Source: Colwellia sp. (GTDB lineage Bacteria; Pseudomonadota; Gammaproteobacteria; Enterobacterales; Alteromonadaceae). From it: a DNA stretch of 64,000 nucleotides. The stretch spans positions 110,344 to 174,343 of the forward strand of contig JAHDIK010000003.1 of NCBI GenBank assembly GCA_020630795.1, read 5' to 3'. Every line of letters starts with the position of its first letter. Position 1 is the first letter of the stretch. Below the pieces are notes generated by a model that saw only the letters and a program-made list of their open reading frames with translations, made no database searches and was not told where the DNA came from. Shown here one piece after another: positions 1 to 10,421 of this stretch. Both the position numbers and the translations under genes were made by a program.

Positions 1-1083
1 TTGTCTGCACCGATTGAAGACTTTACAAAGCCTGCTCATTATAAGCGCAAGCAAATACGCTCGATGGGGCGTATTTCATTAATGGCAACAAGCGCTACTG
101 AAAATGCCTTGTCAGATGCTAATTTATTAGAAGATAAATATATAAAGTCTGGCCGTATGGGAATTGCATATGGCTCGTCAGCAGGTACTAGTGAACCTAT
201 GGTCGCTTTTGGCGATCTTATAAAGTCAGGTGATATGAATGGTATCAATGCTACTAGCTATATAAAAATGATGAGCCACACCACAGCGGTTAATGTAGGT
301 GTATTTTTTGGAATTGCCGGACGTGTATACACAACGAGTTCAGCATGTACTTCTAGCTCACAAGCAATTGGTTATGCATACGAAGCAATAAAGTTTGGTA
401 AGCAAGATATCATGGTTGCTGGTGGCGGGGAGGAGTTTTGTCCAAGCCAAGTTGTAGTGTTTGATACGCTTTATGCTACAACGACTAAAAATGATACTCC
501 TGATGCAACACCTAGACCTTTTGACAAAGACCGAGATGGCCTAGTTATTGGTGAAGGGGCTTGTACCCTTATTCTTGAAGAATATGAACATGCGGTGGCT
601 CGTGGAGCAACTATTTATGCAGAAGTTGTAGGGTACGGTACAAATTCTGATGGCGTACATGTTACACAGCCAACGAAAGAAACAATGGCAGTGGCCATGT
701 CTGAATCAATTAAAGACGCGGGTATAAAACCTGAAGATATTGGTTATGTTAATGCTCATGGTACAGCAACTGATAAAGGCGATATTGCTGAAACCAATGC
801 TACTCAAAATGCCGTTTTTAAAAACGTTCCTATTAGTTCTCTGAAAAGTTATTTAGGGCATACTTTGGGAGCGTGTGGGGCAATTGAAGCGTGGGCTTCA
901 ATCTCGATGATGAATAATGGTTGGTTTGCCCCTACGGTCAACTTAGATAATGTAGATCCTGAGTGTGGTGAATTAGATTATATTCAGGGTGATGGAAGAG
1001 AAATCGAAACGGATTATGTAATGAGTAATAATTTCGCTTTTGGTGGTATTAACACCTCTCTGATCTTTAAGAAGTACGTTTAA
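1..1083 (+). CDS. Beta-ketoacyl-ACP synthase (FabF/KAS II type), 5' partial
   Basis: Condensing enzyme that extends an ACP-bound acyl chain. The Cys-His-His triad is intact: Cys116 in a SACTSS context, His253 in AHGTAT and His287 in GHTLGACG (numbered from base 1). The C-terminal NNFAFGGINTS stretch is typical of the family. About 45 N-terminal residues are missing compared with a usual 405-415 residue KAS II, so base 1 lies inside the gene and the TTG there is not a start. The methyltransferase follows after 12 nt. With darA/darB a few kb downstream, this is more likely an aryl-polyene or pigment ketosynthase than the housekeeping FabF. That role is an inference from context; the enzyme class is certain. 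Confidence 0.93.
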   Translation: MSAPIEDFTKPAHYKRKQIRSMGRISLMATSATENALSDANLLEDKYIKSGRMGIAYGSSAGTSEPMVAFGDLIKSGDMNGINATSYIKMMSHTTAVNVGVFFGIAGRVYTTSSACTSSSQAIGYAYEAIKFGKQDIMVAGGGEEFCPSQVVVFDTLYATTTKNDTPDATPRPFDKDRDGLVIGEGACTLILEEYEHAVARGATIYAEVVGYGTNSDGVHVTQPTKETMAVAMSESIKDAGIKPEDIGYVNAHGTATDKGDIAETNATQNAVFKNVPISSLKSYLGHTLGACGAIEAWASISMMNNGWFAPTVNLDNVDPECGELDYIQGDGREIETDYVMSNNFAFGGINTSLIFKKYV

Positions 1084-1095
1084 ACAGAAAGTGAA

Positions 1096-1812
1096 ATGGT
1101 AATGAAAAACGTTTTAGCCGAAGCACATGTTCCAGAGTCTGCGTTTGGAAAGTGGTTCTTACGAAGTAAAACATGGACTGACTATGTGTTAGAAGTTGCG
1201 TTAGAAGACTTAACGCATTTGTTAGGTGAACAACAGCAATTTGATGTAATTGCTGATGTTGGTTGTGGCTATGGTCGTTCAATGAAAAAGCTCAATGATC
1301 GATATCAACCAAAGCGATTAATCGCGATGGATATTGATCAAGAGATGTTGGATGAAACTAAAAAAGAAGTTGCCCTACATAATTTATCTCATGTTGAGTA
1401 TGTTCGTTGCTCGAGTTCTATGATTAAACTGGAAGATAATTCAGTAGATATGCTGTTTTGTCATCAAACATTTCATCACTTAATATATCAACCTGAAGCA
1501 TTAGCTGAGTTTCTTCGGATATTAAAACCTGGTGGAGTTCTGTTATTTGCCGAATCTACTAAACGTTATATTCATTCGTGGATAATTAAATTGTTGTTTC
1601 GCCATCCTATGAGTGTGCAGAAAACTGCTGATGAGTATTTGAATCTAGTCAAAACATCAGGATTCGACGTAAAGGCTGACCAAATATCATATCCGTTTCT
1701 TTGGTGGAGTAGAGAAGACTTAGCAATAAAGGAGAATTGGTTTGGGATAAAACCACCAACAGAACGTGAGGAAACGTTAATTAACCTTATTGCGACTAAA
1801 CCCAAAGAATAG
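1096..1812 (+). CDS. Class I SAM-dependent methyltransferase (UbiE/Methyltransf_11 type)
   Basis: A 238-residue methyltransferase. Motif I (IADVGCGYGRS, residues 53-63) binds SAM, an acidic residue ends the next strand (AMDID), and a post-II motif LKPGGVLLFAES follows. No membrane segment is seen. It starts 12 nt after the ketosynthase stop, so the two are probably co-transcribed. In aryl-polyene clusters a methyltransferase of this kind can methylate the aryl head group, and that is the best guess for the substrate here. The start may be the first ATG or the ATG two codons later; neither has a strong ribosome binding site. Confidence 0.85.
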   Translation: MVMKNVLAEAHVPESAFGKWFLRSKTWTDYVLEVALEDLTHLLGEQQQFDVIADVGCGYGRSMKKLNDRYQPKRLIAMDIDQEMLDETKKEVALHNLSHVEYVRCSSSMIKLEDNSVDMLFCHQTFHHLIYQPEALAEFLRILKPGGVLLFAESTKRYIHSWIIKLLFRHPMSVQKTADEYLNLVKTSGFDVKADQISYPFLWWSREDLAIKENWFGIKPPTEREETLINLIATKPKE

Positions 1813-1838
1813 AATAGTGCATGCTAACGTTTAATGAT

Positions 1839-1868
1839 TTGAAGTAGGGCGTTAAAATCCTACTTCAA
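1839..1868. terminator. Hairpin between convergent genes
   Basis: A perfect 10-bp inverted repeat (TTGAAGTAGG, 1839-1848, and CCTACTTCAA, 1859-1868) with a 10-nt loop lies where the methyltransferase and the minus-strand hydrolase converge. There is no long T tract on either strand, so it is a plausible but not classic terminator. It overlaps the last codons of the hydrolase. Confidence 0.5.
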
Positions 1869-3264
1869 TCATACCATGCCAATTGAATCGTCGACCGTTC
1901 TGAATTACTTGGTTAATTGAAACATTCATAGTGTCAGGTTCGTTACTAACCACCAATGCGTTCGATGTATAAATATTTGTACCGTGTATTTCTACGTTAC
2001 TTTGTTCAATATACCCAAGAGAAACTCCTTTAAGTTGCCCACCCCAAATAGCCACGTCAGACTCTAGCGCGATAAACGCAAAAGCATCTGGGTTATTTAT
2101 ATTGAGATTTGTAAATCTAACTTGAGAGTTTTTGATCGTGAGGCTTGAGGCGACAAGGCTATGTATATCGGTTTTGGTCTTGCAGTTTTCAATTGTCACG
2201 TTTTTGTATTGAGCATGAGACAATACGTTCACATTAGCCTTATTTTTACAATTAAGATGAATATCCTTGTTGTGCTTCACTAATGGTGCAGTTCTTGGCG
2301 CAACGTTCGTTTCACTTTCTATAAACTGTTTAATGCTCATTGCTACTTGGTGAGGAAATTGTTTTTGAGGCGAATGTCCGCCTTCATCAAATATTAAAAC
2401 AGAGTCTGTTTTCAATAAGGTGCTCAATAATCCTGCTACTTGAACCGGCATTGCATTATCTTTCGCTCCCCAAATAATATGGGTTGGGGGCGCTGGCTTC
2501 CTAATAACGCTTGTTAAGTCTTCGTCGAGTACTGCTAATGCTGAAATAATCGTACTATTATTCGATAAAATGTATTTACGTCCAGCATCGCCAAGTAGGA
2601 CTTTAGTTGGGTCGGGAATGTATTCGTTAACCGTTTTAATGAGCCCTTTGAGCAGCGGTACTTCTTTCTCAATTAATGCTACTTTTTCTGTTGCATAGTT
2701 TGTCGCGATATATTGACTGTATGAAAACTTATTTATAAAACCCGCTGCATCAATCAATATCAGCTTTTGAGCGAGTTCTGGGTGATTTAATGCAAGCTGT
2801 GTACTTATATTACCGCCCATAGAGTGCCCAATAATAATATTATCTTTTTTTACTAAACCCGGTAACACTTCTGCGAATGCTTGCGCATATTTACTGGGTA
2901 AAAAAGTATTCTGTTTACTTTGAGAAAGCCCGTATCCAGGTAGATCAGGAATAAAAAGCTGATAATGAAGAGACAGTGTCGCTACAATGTCTTTAAAGTC
3001 AGCTCCCGAACCTCCCACGCCATGTATTAGGGTAAGTGATGGAGCATTTGGTTTTGGAGATGATGTATAGAAGGTAATATTCGATTTAAATGATTTAGAA
3101 AAGCGCTCTACCTTGGTCATGTTAAAGTCTTTATACCAATCATTTCCATAGGTTGGCTTTGACAATAATGGCAACATAAATAAAACTATAAACGTAATAA
3201 CTGCTAACAATGGCAATACACTTTTTAGTGTTTTTTGCTTAAACGATTGTTTTGAAATGAACAA
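1852..3264 (-). CDS. Membrane-anchored alpha/beta hydrolase with C-terminal beta-rich repeat domain
   Basis: A 470-residue protein in two parts. Residues 16-35 form one membrane segment or uncleaved signal. Residues 75-320 are an alpha/beta hydrolase: oxyanion motif LIHGVGGSG, nucleophile Ser148 in GHSMGG, acid Asp269 and His297 in EGGHSPQ. Residues 330-470 are not part of that fold. They show short strands with regularly spaced Asn/Val/Ile pairs, like a parallel beta-helix. The hydrolase is probably exported or held on the periplasmic side and acts on an ester or lipid that is not identifiable from sequence. It sits on the opposite strand inside the pigment cluster, so a link to ester-type pigment lipids is possible but unproven. 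Confidence 0.82.
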   Translation of the reverse strand: MFISKQSFKQKTLKSVLPLLAVITFIVLFMLPLLSKPTYGNDWYKDFNMTKVERFSKSFKSNITFYTSSPKPNAPSLTLIHGVGGSGADFKDIVATLSLHYQLFIPDLPGYGLSQSKQNTFLPSKYAQAFAEVLPGLVKKDNIIIGHSMGGNISTQLALNHPELAQKLILIDAAGFINKFSYSQYIATNYATEKVALIEKEVPLLKGLIKTVNEYIPDPTKVLLGDAGRKYILSNNSTIISALAVLDEDLTSVIRKPAPPTHIIWGAKDNAMPVQVAGLLSTLLKTDSVLIFDEGGHSPQKQFPHQVAMSIKQFIESETNVAPRTAPLVKHNKDIHLNCKNKANVNVLSHAQYKNVTIENCKTKTDIHSLVASSLTIKNSQVRFTNLNINNPDAFAFIALESDVAIWGGQLKGVSLGYIEQSNVEIHGTNIYTSNALVVSNEPDTMNVSINQVIQNGRRFNWHGMIEVGF

Positions 3265-3319
3265 AGTCGCAAGTCCTTATGTTGTCATGCTGAATTACTA
3301 TTTTTGTAAGTCTTTATTA

Positions 3320-5461
<2,142 letters not shown>

Positions 5462-5494
5462 TTATATTTCACAATTATTAATAAGGAAAAGTAC

Positions 5495-6328
5495 GTGAAA
5501 ACTTTATTTTTAACCGCTCTTATCGTTGCATTTATGACGTTTGGCGCAAATGCAAATGTATATCAGCAGTTAACGTCGGGAGACCTCGTTCAAATTAAAA
5601 AAGCTGCTCAAATGATGACTGCTGGTCAAGAAAATACGAGAGAGAACGCTGATATATTAGCGGAAATATTATCGTCTCGTTATAAAGACGATTTAACTAC
5701 GGAAGTCGATACTTTAGCATGGGCGTGTAAAGCGCTAGCAGCAACGTCAGATGGACGTTACCGTGCATTACTTGTTGAAATATCTAAAAGTAAAGTACAT
5801 AAAAAGCTTAGAAAATACGCTAAACGCTCGTATAAAAAATTGCCCGAACGTAATGATGAGCAGTTTGAAAAGGGTAACATATCGTTAGGCGAGCTGGCTC
5901 AAAAAGAACAAGTTAGAGCGTCTAAAGCTGAGGTTATAATACCGCGAGCGGATTTAACCGCTAAACAAAGAAAGTTATTTGCTATTGCTAAAGGAGATTT
6001 AAGAGCGATCAAGTCGCTTGCACAAGTTATCAAAGATCGTAAATCTGTTGATCCTGATATTGGTGACGCCTTGAGCGAATTTTTACTTCAAAATTTCAAA
6101 CAAGCTGCTGAATTTCAAGCTGATACACTTGCATGGATTTGTCGTGCTTTTGGTGAAACAGATCAAGGTCGTTATCGTGATGTGATGAATGTTGTTTACC
6201 GAGGCACAAACCATTCGAAAATAAAATCATATGCGAGAGACGCGTATTTAGATTTACCTAAGTCAGAAACTTATTATACTGAAGGACAAGTTGTGTTAGC
6301 TGACATTGTGAGTAAATTTAAAGCTTAA
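5495..6328 (+). CDS. Secreted protein with two tandem helical repeats
   Basis: No family is recognised. A signal peptide (residues 1-20, ending ANAN) is followed by two homologous all-helical units, about residues 22-130 and 165-273. Each carries the same core: GDL near its start, an AD-TLAW-C-A segment, then DGRYR or QGRYR, and a conserved K-x-YA---Y--LP ending. The start is GTG, with AAGGAAAA about 5-11 nt upstream. The gene is divergent from fadH and ends at a strong bidirectional terminator. It looks like a periplasmic helical-repeat (HEAT-like) scaffold or adaptor. There is no catalytic motif. Confidence 0.75.
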   Translation: MKTLFLTALIVAFMTFGANANVYQQLTSGDLVQIKKAAQMMTAGQENTRENADILAEILSSRYKDDLTTEVDTLAWACKALAATSDGRYRALLVEISKSKVHKKLRKYAKRSYKKLPERNDEQFEKGNISLGELAQKEQVRASKAEVIIPRADLTAKQRKLFAIAKGDLRAIKSLAQVIKDRKSVDPDIGDALSEFLLQNFKQAAEFQADTLAWICRAFGETDQGRYRDVMNVVYRGTNHSKIKSYARDAYLDLPKSETYYTEGQVVLADIVSKFKA

Positions 6329-6361
6329 TTACCGAATGTTTACAGGGTTGAATGCATAGAT

Positions 6362-6397
6362 AAAAGCACGAAGCATTATCGTTTTCTTCGTGCTTTT
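6362..6397. terminator. Bidirectional rho-independent terminator
   Basis: A perfect 12-bp stem, AAAAGCACGAAG (6362-6373) with CTTCGTGCTTTT (6386-6397), with a 12-nt loop and T/A tracts on both sides. It lies between the convergent genes ending at 6328 (+) and 6376 (-), and the minus-strand stop codon is in the loop. Confidence 0.9.
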
Positions 6398-6867
6398 TTT
6401 CGTTTACGGTGCTTAAATTTAATTGTAACCGAACGATCTTTATCCAACCAAATACTTGTTTTTTCAAGATCAGGTTCACCCTTAAACAAACTTGGGTTAT
6501 TAGAGAATGCAACGGGTTCTTTAGGTATACCTGATGAGGTTTTGTCTAAAGTTTGGTTGTCATTTAAATCTTGAAAGGCTCTTAACGCGTACAAACCTTG
6601 TTGTAAATTTCGTATCGTTAAAGTCTTATTTTTTTCGGTTAACTTAACTGTTTTCGTGCGCAATGGCGTTAATGTTTGCCAGTTAACATTTTGAAGGTTT
6701 TTATCGCTTCTAAAAACTTCCACCATGATGGCATGGTCTGTTGTTTTTAGCTTTTCAAACTGTATTGATAAGTCAAAGGTAGTTTGCGCAAAACATGTGC
6801 TCATTACTATTGAGTTCATGGCAAACCAAGTTGCCAACTTACGGTACTTAATGACTGTGCTGTTCAC
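6376..6867 (-). CDS. DUF2141 family secreted protein
   Basis: A 163-residue protein with an N-terminal export signal that ends near CFAQ (residue 28). The DUF2141 signature follows: a GLYALRAFQDLNDNQTLD segment (x-G-x-Y-A-x-x-x-x-D-x-N-x-N), then GIPKEP and FSNN. DUF2141 proteins are small periplasmic or surface beta-sandwich proteins of unknown function. The last 15 residues are almost all Lys and Arg, which is unusual for an exported protein. A start at residue 17 (Met, base 6819) would give a shorter signal peptide. It is divergent from darA, so the two may share a promoter region. Confidence 0.85.
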   Translation of the reverse strand: MNSTVIKYRKLATWFAMNSIVMSTCFAQTTFDLSIQFEKLKTTDHAIMVEVFRSDKNLQNVNWQTLTPLRTKTVKLTEKNKTLTIRNLQQGLYALRAFQDLNDNQTLDKTSSGIPKEPVAFSNNPSLFKGEPDLEKTSIWLDKDRSVTIKFKHRKRKKARRKR

Positions 6868-6943
6868 AATAGAGCGTTTTTATTTAATAATGATTTTGTT
6901 ATGATACGCGACTTGATTTTTATGGGCAATAAAGGGCTAGCAT

Positions 6944-7858
6944 GTGCGAAAAATTTTAGTAGTGGGTTACTCGCAAACAGGGCAGTTAACACGAATTACC
7001 GACTCTATTGTTGAGCCACTTTTAAGTAATGATAATATTGAAGTTGATTATCATTGCATTGAGCCTAAAAACGCGTTTTCATTTCCGTGGAATTTTTTCA
7101 ATTTTTTCAAAATAATGCCAGAGTCGGTTTATATGAAGCCCGTTCCTTTGGTATCGTATCCTCCTATTCATAAACAATACGACTTGATTATTTTGTCCTA
7201 CCAAGTTTGGTTTCTGTCTCCATCGTTACCTGTTTCAAGTTTTCTTCAAAGTGACGATGCTAAAATGTTGTTAAATAATACCCCTGTAATTACTGTAGTG
7301 GGGTGTAGAGGCATGTGGTTAACCGCACAAGAAAAAATTAAAGCGTTGTTAGTTCAAGCAAATGCTAAACTAATTGATAATATAGTGCTTACAGATGAGT
7401 GTGGAGCTGGCTTTAGCTTTTTGGCCACACCGTTATGGATGTTTACCGGTAAAAAGAAGTCACTGTCATGGGTTCCTAAAGCGGGCGTTTCAGATGAAGA
7501 TATTATTAATGCTAGCCGATTTGGAAATGCCATTGTAGAGCGTTTAGAAAGTATTGAGCCAGATTTAACCCAACCAATTATGAAAGGATTGAAAGCGGTT
7601 AAAATTAATGAAAAATTAGTGTTTAGTGAAAAAATAGGACACCGAAGCTTTAAGGTTTGGGGAAAACTTTTAATGTTGATAGGTCCGCAAGATAGTATTC
7701 GACGAAAATTAGGTTTGTGCTTCTACTTCACTTTTTTATTTATTTTGATCGTTACCGTGGTGCCTATTACTGCTTTAATCATCAAGTTAATTTCCTCTGT
7801 TTTTAGTAAACAAATAGCGAAACAAAAACAGTATTATGCTCAACCCTCAGGAGAGTAG
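6944..7858 (+). CDS. darA: Dialkylresorcinol condensing enzyme (DarA family)
   Basis: DarA works with the ketosynthase DarB to condense two beta-ketoacyl chains and aromatise the product to a 2,5-dialkylresorcinol or related ring. The N-terminus (VVGYSQTGQLTRI, residues 6-18) has the family start with its flavodoxin-like nucleotide loop. Residues 260-285 form a hydrophobic helix, so the protein is probably membrane-associated. The start is GTG at 6944 with AAAGGG just upstream; an overlapping ATG at 6942 runs into a stop after four codons. darB follows after 6 nt. This is the first gene of a tightly packed five-gene run. Confidence 0.85.
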   Translation: MRKILVVGYSQTGQLTRITDSIVEPLLSNDNIEVDYHCIEPKNAFSFPWNFFNFFKIMPESVYMKPVPLVSYPPIHKQYDLIILSYQVWFLSPSLPVSSFLQSDDAKMLLNNTPVITVVGCRGMWLTAQEKIKALLVQANAKLIDNIVLTDECGAGFSFLATPLWMFTGKKKSLSWVPKAGVSDEDIINASRFGNAIVERLESIEPDLTQPIMKGLKAVKINEKLVFSEKIGHRSFKVWGKLLMLIGPQDSIRRKLGLCFYFTFLFILIVTVVPITALIIKLISSVFSKQIAKQKQYYAQPSGE

Positions 7859-7864
7859 TTTTAC

Positions 7865-9010
7865 ATGAGCAAACGTGTATTTATTAATAACATTTCAGCA
7901 GTTCTTCCAAATGAAAAAATTACCAATGCTGAAATGGAAAATGTTATTGGAAAAATTTCAGGTAAAAAGTCTAGAGCTAAATCAGTAATTTTGAGAAGTA
8001 ATGGTATAAAGTCTCGTTACTATGGTATTGACCCTGCAACAGGGGAATTTAATTATACCAATGCGTCACTAGCTGCAGCTGCTGTAAAAAAGTTATTTAC
8101 GACTGAAAATGAAATCAACAGCGTTGATAGTATAGTGGCAAGTACCTCAATGGCTGATCAGGTTATGCCTAACCATGCGGTAATGGTGCATGGCGAACTT
8201 AAAAATCCACCATGTGAAGCTGTGTCTACATCAGGTATATGTTTGTGCGGTATAACAGCATTGAAGTATGCCTACTTAAATGTAAAAGCTGGAGAAAGTA
8301 ACAAGAGTGTTGTTGTTGCAAGTGAATTAGCGTCAGGAATAATGCAATCTGACAATTTTGAAGCTGAGAGTGAATACAAGCTTTCTCAGTTAGAAAGTAA
8401 TCCTGAAATAGCATTCGAGAAAGATTTTCTACGTTGGATGCTATCAGACGGTGCAGGTTCTGTCCTTGTTTCAAATGAGCCAAATGCTCAAGGTATATCG
8501 TTGGAAATAGACTGGATAGATGTAGTTTCTTTCGCGAATGAGATGGAACCATGTATGTATTCCGGTGCAGATAAAGAAGATGGTAGCCTTGTTGGCTGGA
8601 TGCGTTTTAAAGGTAAAGAACGCGAACAAAAATCCATTATGTCGGTTAAACAAGATGTTAAGCTATTAAACGACAATATTGTTAGAACCACCGTCGAACA
8701 AGCACTTTCAAAAATTATTACTAAACGTGCCTTATCTCCGAACGATTACGAATTTTTCCTTCCTCATTACTCATCTCATTATTTTAGAGAGAAACTATAC
8801 GCAGGCCTTGAAAATATTGACTTTGTTATTCCTATTGAAAAGTGGTTTACCAACCTTACTGAAAAAGGAAATACAGGATCGGCATCTATTTTTATAATGC
8901 TTGAAGAGCTTTTTACAACTAAAGAATTAAAAGTAGGACAAAAGATTCTCTGCTATGTGCCAGAGAGTGGTCGCTTTTCTAGCGCATTTATGCAACTTAC
9001 CGTGGTGTAA
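7865..9010 (+). CDS. darB: Beta-ketoacyl-ACP synthase III-like enzyme (DarB)
   Basis: A KAS III-fold enzyme of 381 residues that starts dialkylresorcinol formation. The Cys-His-Asn triad is visible: the Cys in STSGICLCG, the His in FLPHYSSHYF, and the Asn in EKGNTGSAS. It is longer than FabH (about 320) and matches the DarB length. It has a strong ribosome binding site (AGGAG about 10 nt upstream). It lies between darA (6 nt) and the 134-residue gene (2 nt). The darA-darB order is the hallmark of flexirubin/arcuflavin-type loci. Confidence 0.88.
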   Translation: MSKRVFINNISAVLPNEKITNAEMENVIGKISGKKSRAKSVILRSNGIKSRYYGIDPATGEFNYTNASLAAAAVKKLFTTENEINSVDSIVASTSMADQVMPNHAVMVHGELKNPPCEAVSTSGICLCGITALKYAYLNVKAGESNKSVVVASELASGIMQSDNFEAESEYKLSQLESNPEIAFEKDFLRWMLSDGAGSVLVSNEPNAQGISLEIDWIDVVSFANEMEPCMYSGADKEDGSLVGWMRFKGKEREQKSIMSVKQDVKLLNDNIVRTTVEQALSKIITKRALSPNDYEFFLPHYSSHYFREKLYAGLENIDFVIPIEKWFTNLTEKGNTGSASIFIMLEELFTTKELKVGQKILCYVPESGRFSSAFMQLTVV

Positions 9011-9012
9011 TT

Positions 9013-9417
9013 ATGAAAAAAGAAGAGGTTCCTCAAGACGCCTGTAAAACCTATAGTGGCCATAAAAAGCTGATATACGCAGTGGATGAAAAAGGTCATT
9101 ATGAAGGTGTAAAATCGTCGGGTTGGGAAGTTGAAGGTTTTGCAACTGAAATGGCGGTAAAAGCGTTAGATAATCAGCTAAATAAAGCTAAACAAGACTT
9201 TATTCAAGGGCGAGTTTCTCCTGTTGCTTATTATGCACCTTTGTTTCGGTTTGACTTGATGTCTTTAGCTCATGCAACAGGTTTTTTTCAATGGCAAATT
9301 AAGCGCCATATGAAACCAAGTGTTTTTAATAGCTTGTCAGATAAAAAACTACAAAAATACAGTGACGTGTTCAACGTGACTTTACAAGAACTTAAAAATC
9401 CGGTTATAGAATCATGA
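9013..9417 (+). CDS. Unknown 134-residue protein of the dialkylresorcinol operon
   Basis: No family is recognised. The protein is soluble, has no signal peptide, and is largely helical in its second half. The first 40 residues contain GHKKLIYAVDEKGHYEGVKSSGWE, which looks like a short beta-hairpin unit. It begins 2 nt after darB and its stop overlaps the start of the next gene (ATGA), so it is very probably translated together with them. A role as carrier, adaptor or small accessory protein in transfer of the resorcinol product is only a guess. Confidence 0.75.
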   Translation: MKKEEVPQDACKTYSGHKKLIYAVDEKGHYEGVKSSGWEVEGFATEMAVKALDNQLNKAKQDFIQGRVSPVAYYAPLFRFDLMSLAHATGFFQWQIKRHMKPSVFNSLSDKKLQKYSDVFNVTLQELKNPVIES

Positions 9418-10421
9418 GTGTTATAGAAAACCATGTTGTTCATCGTCAATCTTCTCATTGTGAATCAGGCGTTGTAGCCAATATGCTTAATAGCCAAGGG
9501 TTTGAACTCTCAGAGCCTATGGTGTTTGGATTGTCAGCAGCGTTAACATTTGTATATTTGCCTATGGTAAAAGTAGGCGGTTTACCGTTAATAGCTTATC
9601 GAATGCCGCCTAAGTCAATTATTTCGTCAGTATGTAAAAAACTTGGGGTTAAGTTAACGTCACAAAAATTTTCAAACGAAGACGAAGGCATGAAAGCGCT
9701 AGATAAAGCGCTTGAAGAAGGAAAAATTGTAGGATTACAAACATCAGTATATTGGTTACCTTATTTTCCCGAAGATATGAGATTTCAGTTTAACGCTCAT
9801 AATTTAATGGTTTACGGTAAAAATGAAAATGGGGATTACTTGATTAGTGACCCCGTTTTTGAAGATGTTGTTACATGTTCGGCCGAAAGTTTAAAACAGG
9901 CGAGATTCGCTAAAGGTATGTTAGCTGCAAAAGGGCTAATGTACGTGATGGATAAGCCAGATAATAACGTTGAACTGGAAGTTCAAATTAAAAAAAGCAT
10001 TAAAAAAACGGCGAAAATGATGAGTGGTTTAGTTTTACCATTCTTTGGTATTAAAGGAATTAATCATTTAGCCAAAAAAATAGATAACCTTGAAAGCTCT
10101 TCCGATGAAGAAATAGGAATGTTCCTGAGTAATATTGTTCGAATGCAGGAAGAAATTGGTACCGGTGGAGCGGGCTTTAGGTTTATGTACGCAAGCTTTT
10201 TAGATGAAGCGTCGCAGTTATTAAATGACGATGCATTGCATGAAATCTCTCAATATACCACCGAAGTGGGTGATTTATGGCGAGAATTTGCTATGCAAGC
10301 CGTTCTATATTGCAAAAAAAGAAAGAATATAAAGTTAAGAGATGTGTCTGACAGCTTAAGGCTATGTGCAGAAAGAGAAACAATATTGCGTTCAAAATTA
10401 TTAGCGTGGAGTAAAGTGTAA
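9414..10421 (+). CDS. BtrH N-terminal domain protein (Cys-dependent acyltransferase/peptidase-like)
   Basis: The first 165 residues resemble the BtrH N-terminal domain, named for the butirosin enzyme that transfers an acyl chain from an ACP to an acceptor through a cysteine-peptidase-like fold. A likely catalytic set is visible: Cys16 (HCESG), His129 (NAHNLMVYG) and Asp146 (YLISDP). The remaining 170 residues are helical and match the second domain (DUF4872-like) of such proteins. It is coupled on both sides: ATGA with the 134-residue gene and TAATG with fabG. In a locus expected to join an aryl-polyene acyl-ACP to a dialkylresorcinol, it is a good candidate for the esterifying step. That step is an inference. 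Confidence 0.82.
   Translation: MSVIENHVVHRQSSHCESGVVANMLNSQGFELSEPMVFGLSAALTFVYLPMVKVGGLPLIAYRMPPKSIISSVCKKLGVKLTSQKFSNEDEGMKALDKALEEGKIVGLQTSVYWLPYFPEDMRFQFNAHNLMVYGKNENGDYLISDPVFEDVVTCSAESLKQARFAKGMLAAKGLMYVMDKPDNNVELEVQIKKSIKKTAKMMSGLVLPFFGIKGINHLAKKIDNLESSSDEEIGMFLSNIVRMQEEIGTGGAGFRFMYASFLDEASQLLNDDALHEISQYTTEVGDLWREFAMQAVLYCKKRKNIKLRDVSDSLRLCAERETILRSKLLAWSKV

Noticed and set aside
1-3. TTG at base 1 as the start of the ketosynthase
   Set aside because: The protein lacks about 45 residues of the conserved N-terminus, so the gene begins left of the window.
8226-8691. Several minus-strand open frames inside darB (60-108 residues)
   Set aside because: They lie antisense to a clear KAS III gene, have no family features and no ribosome binding sites.
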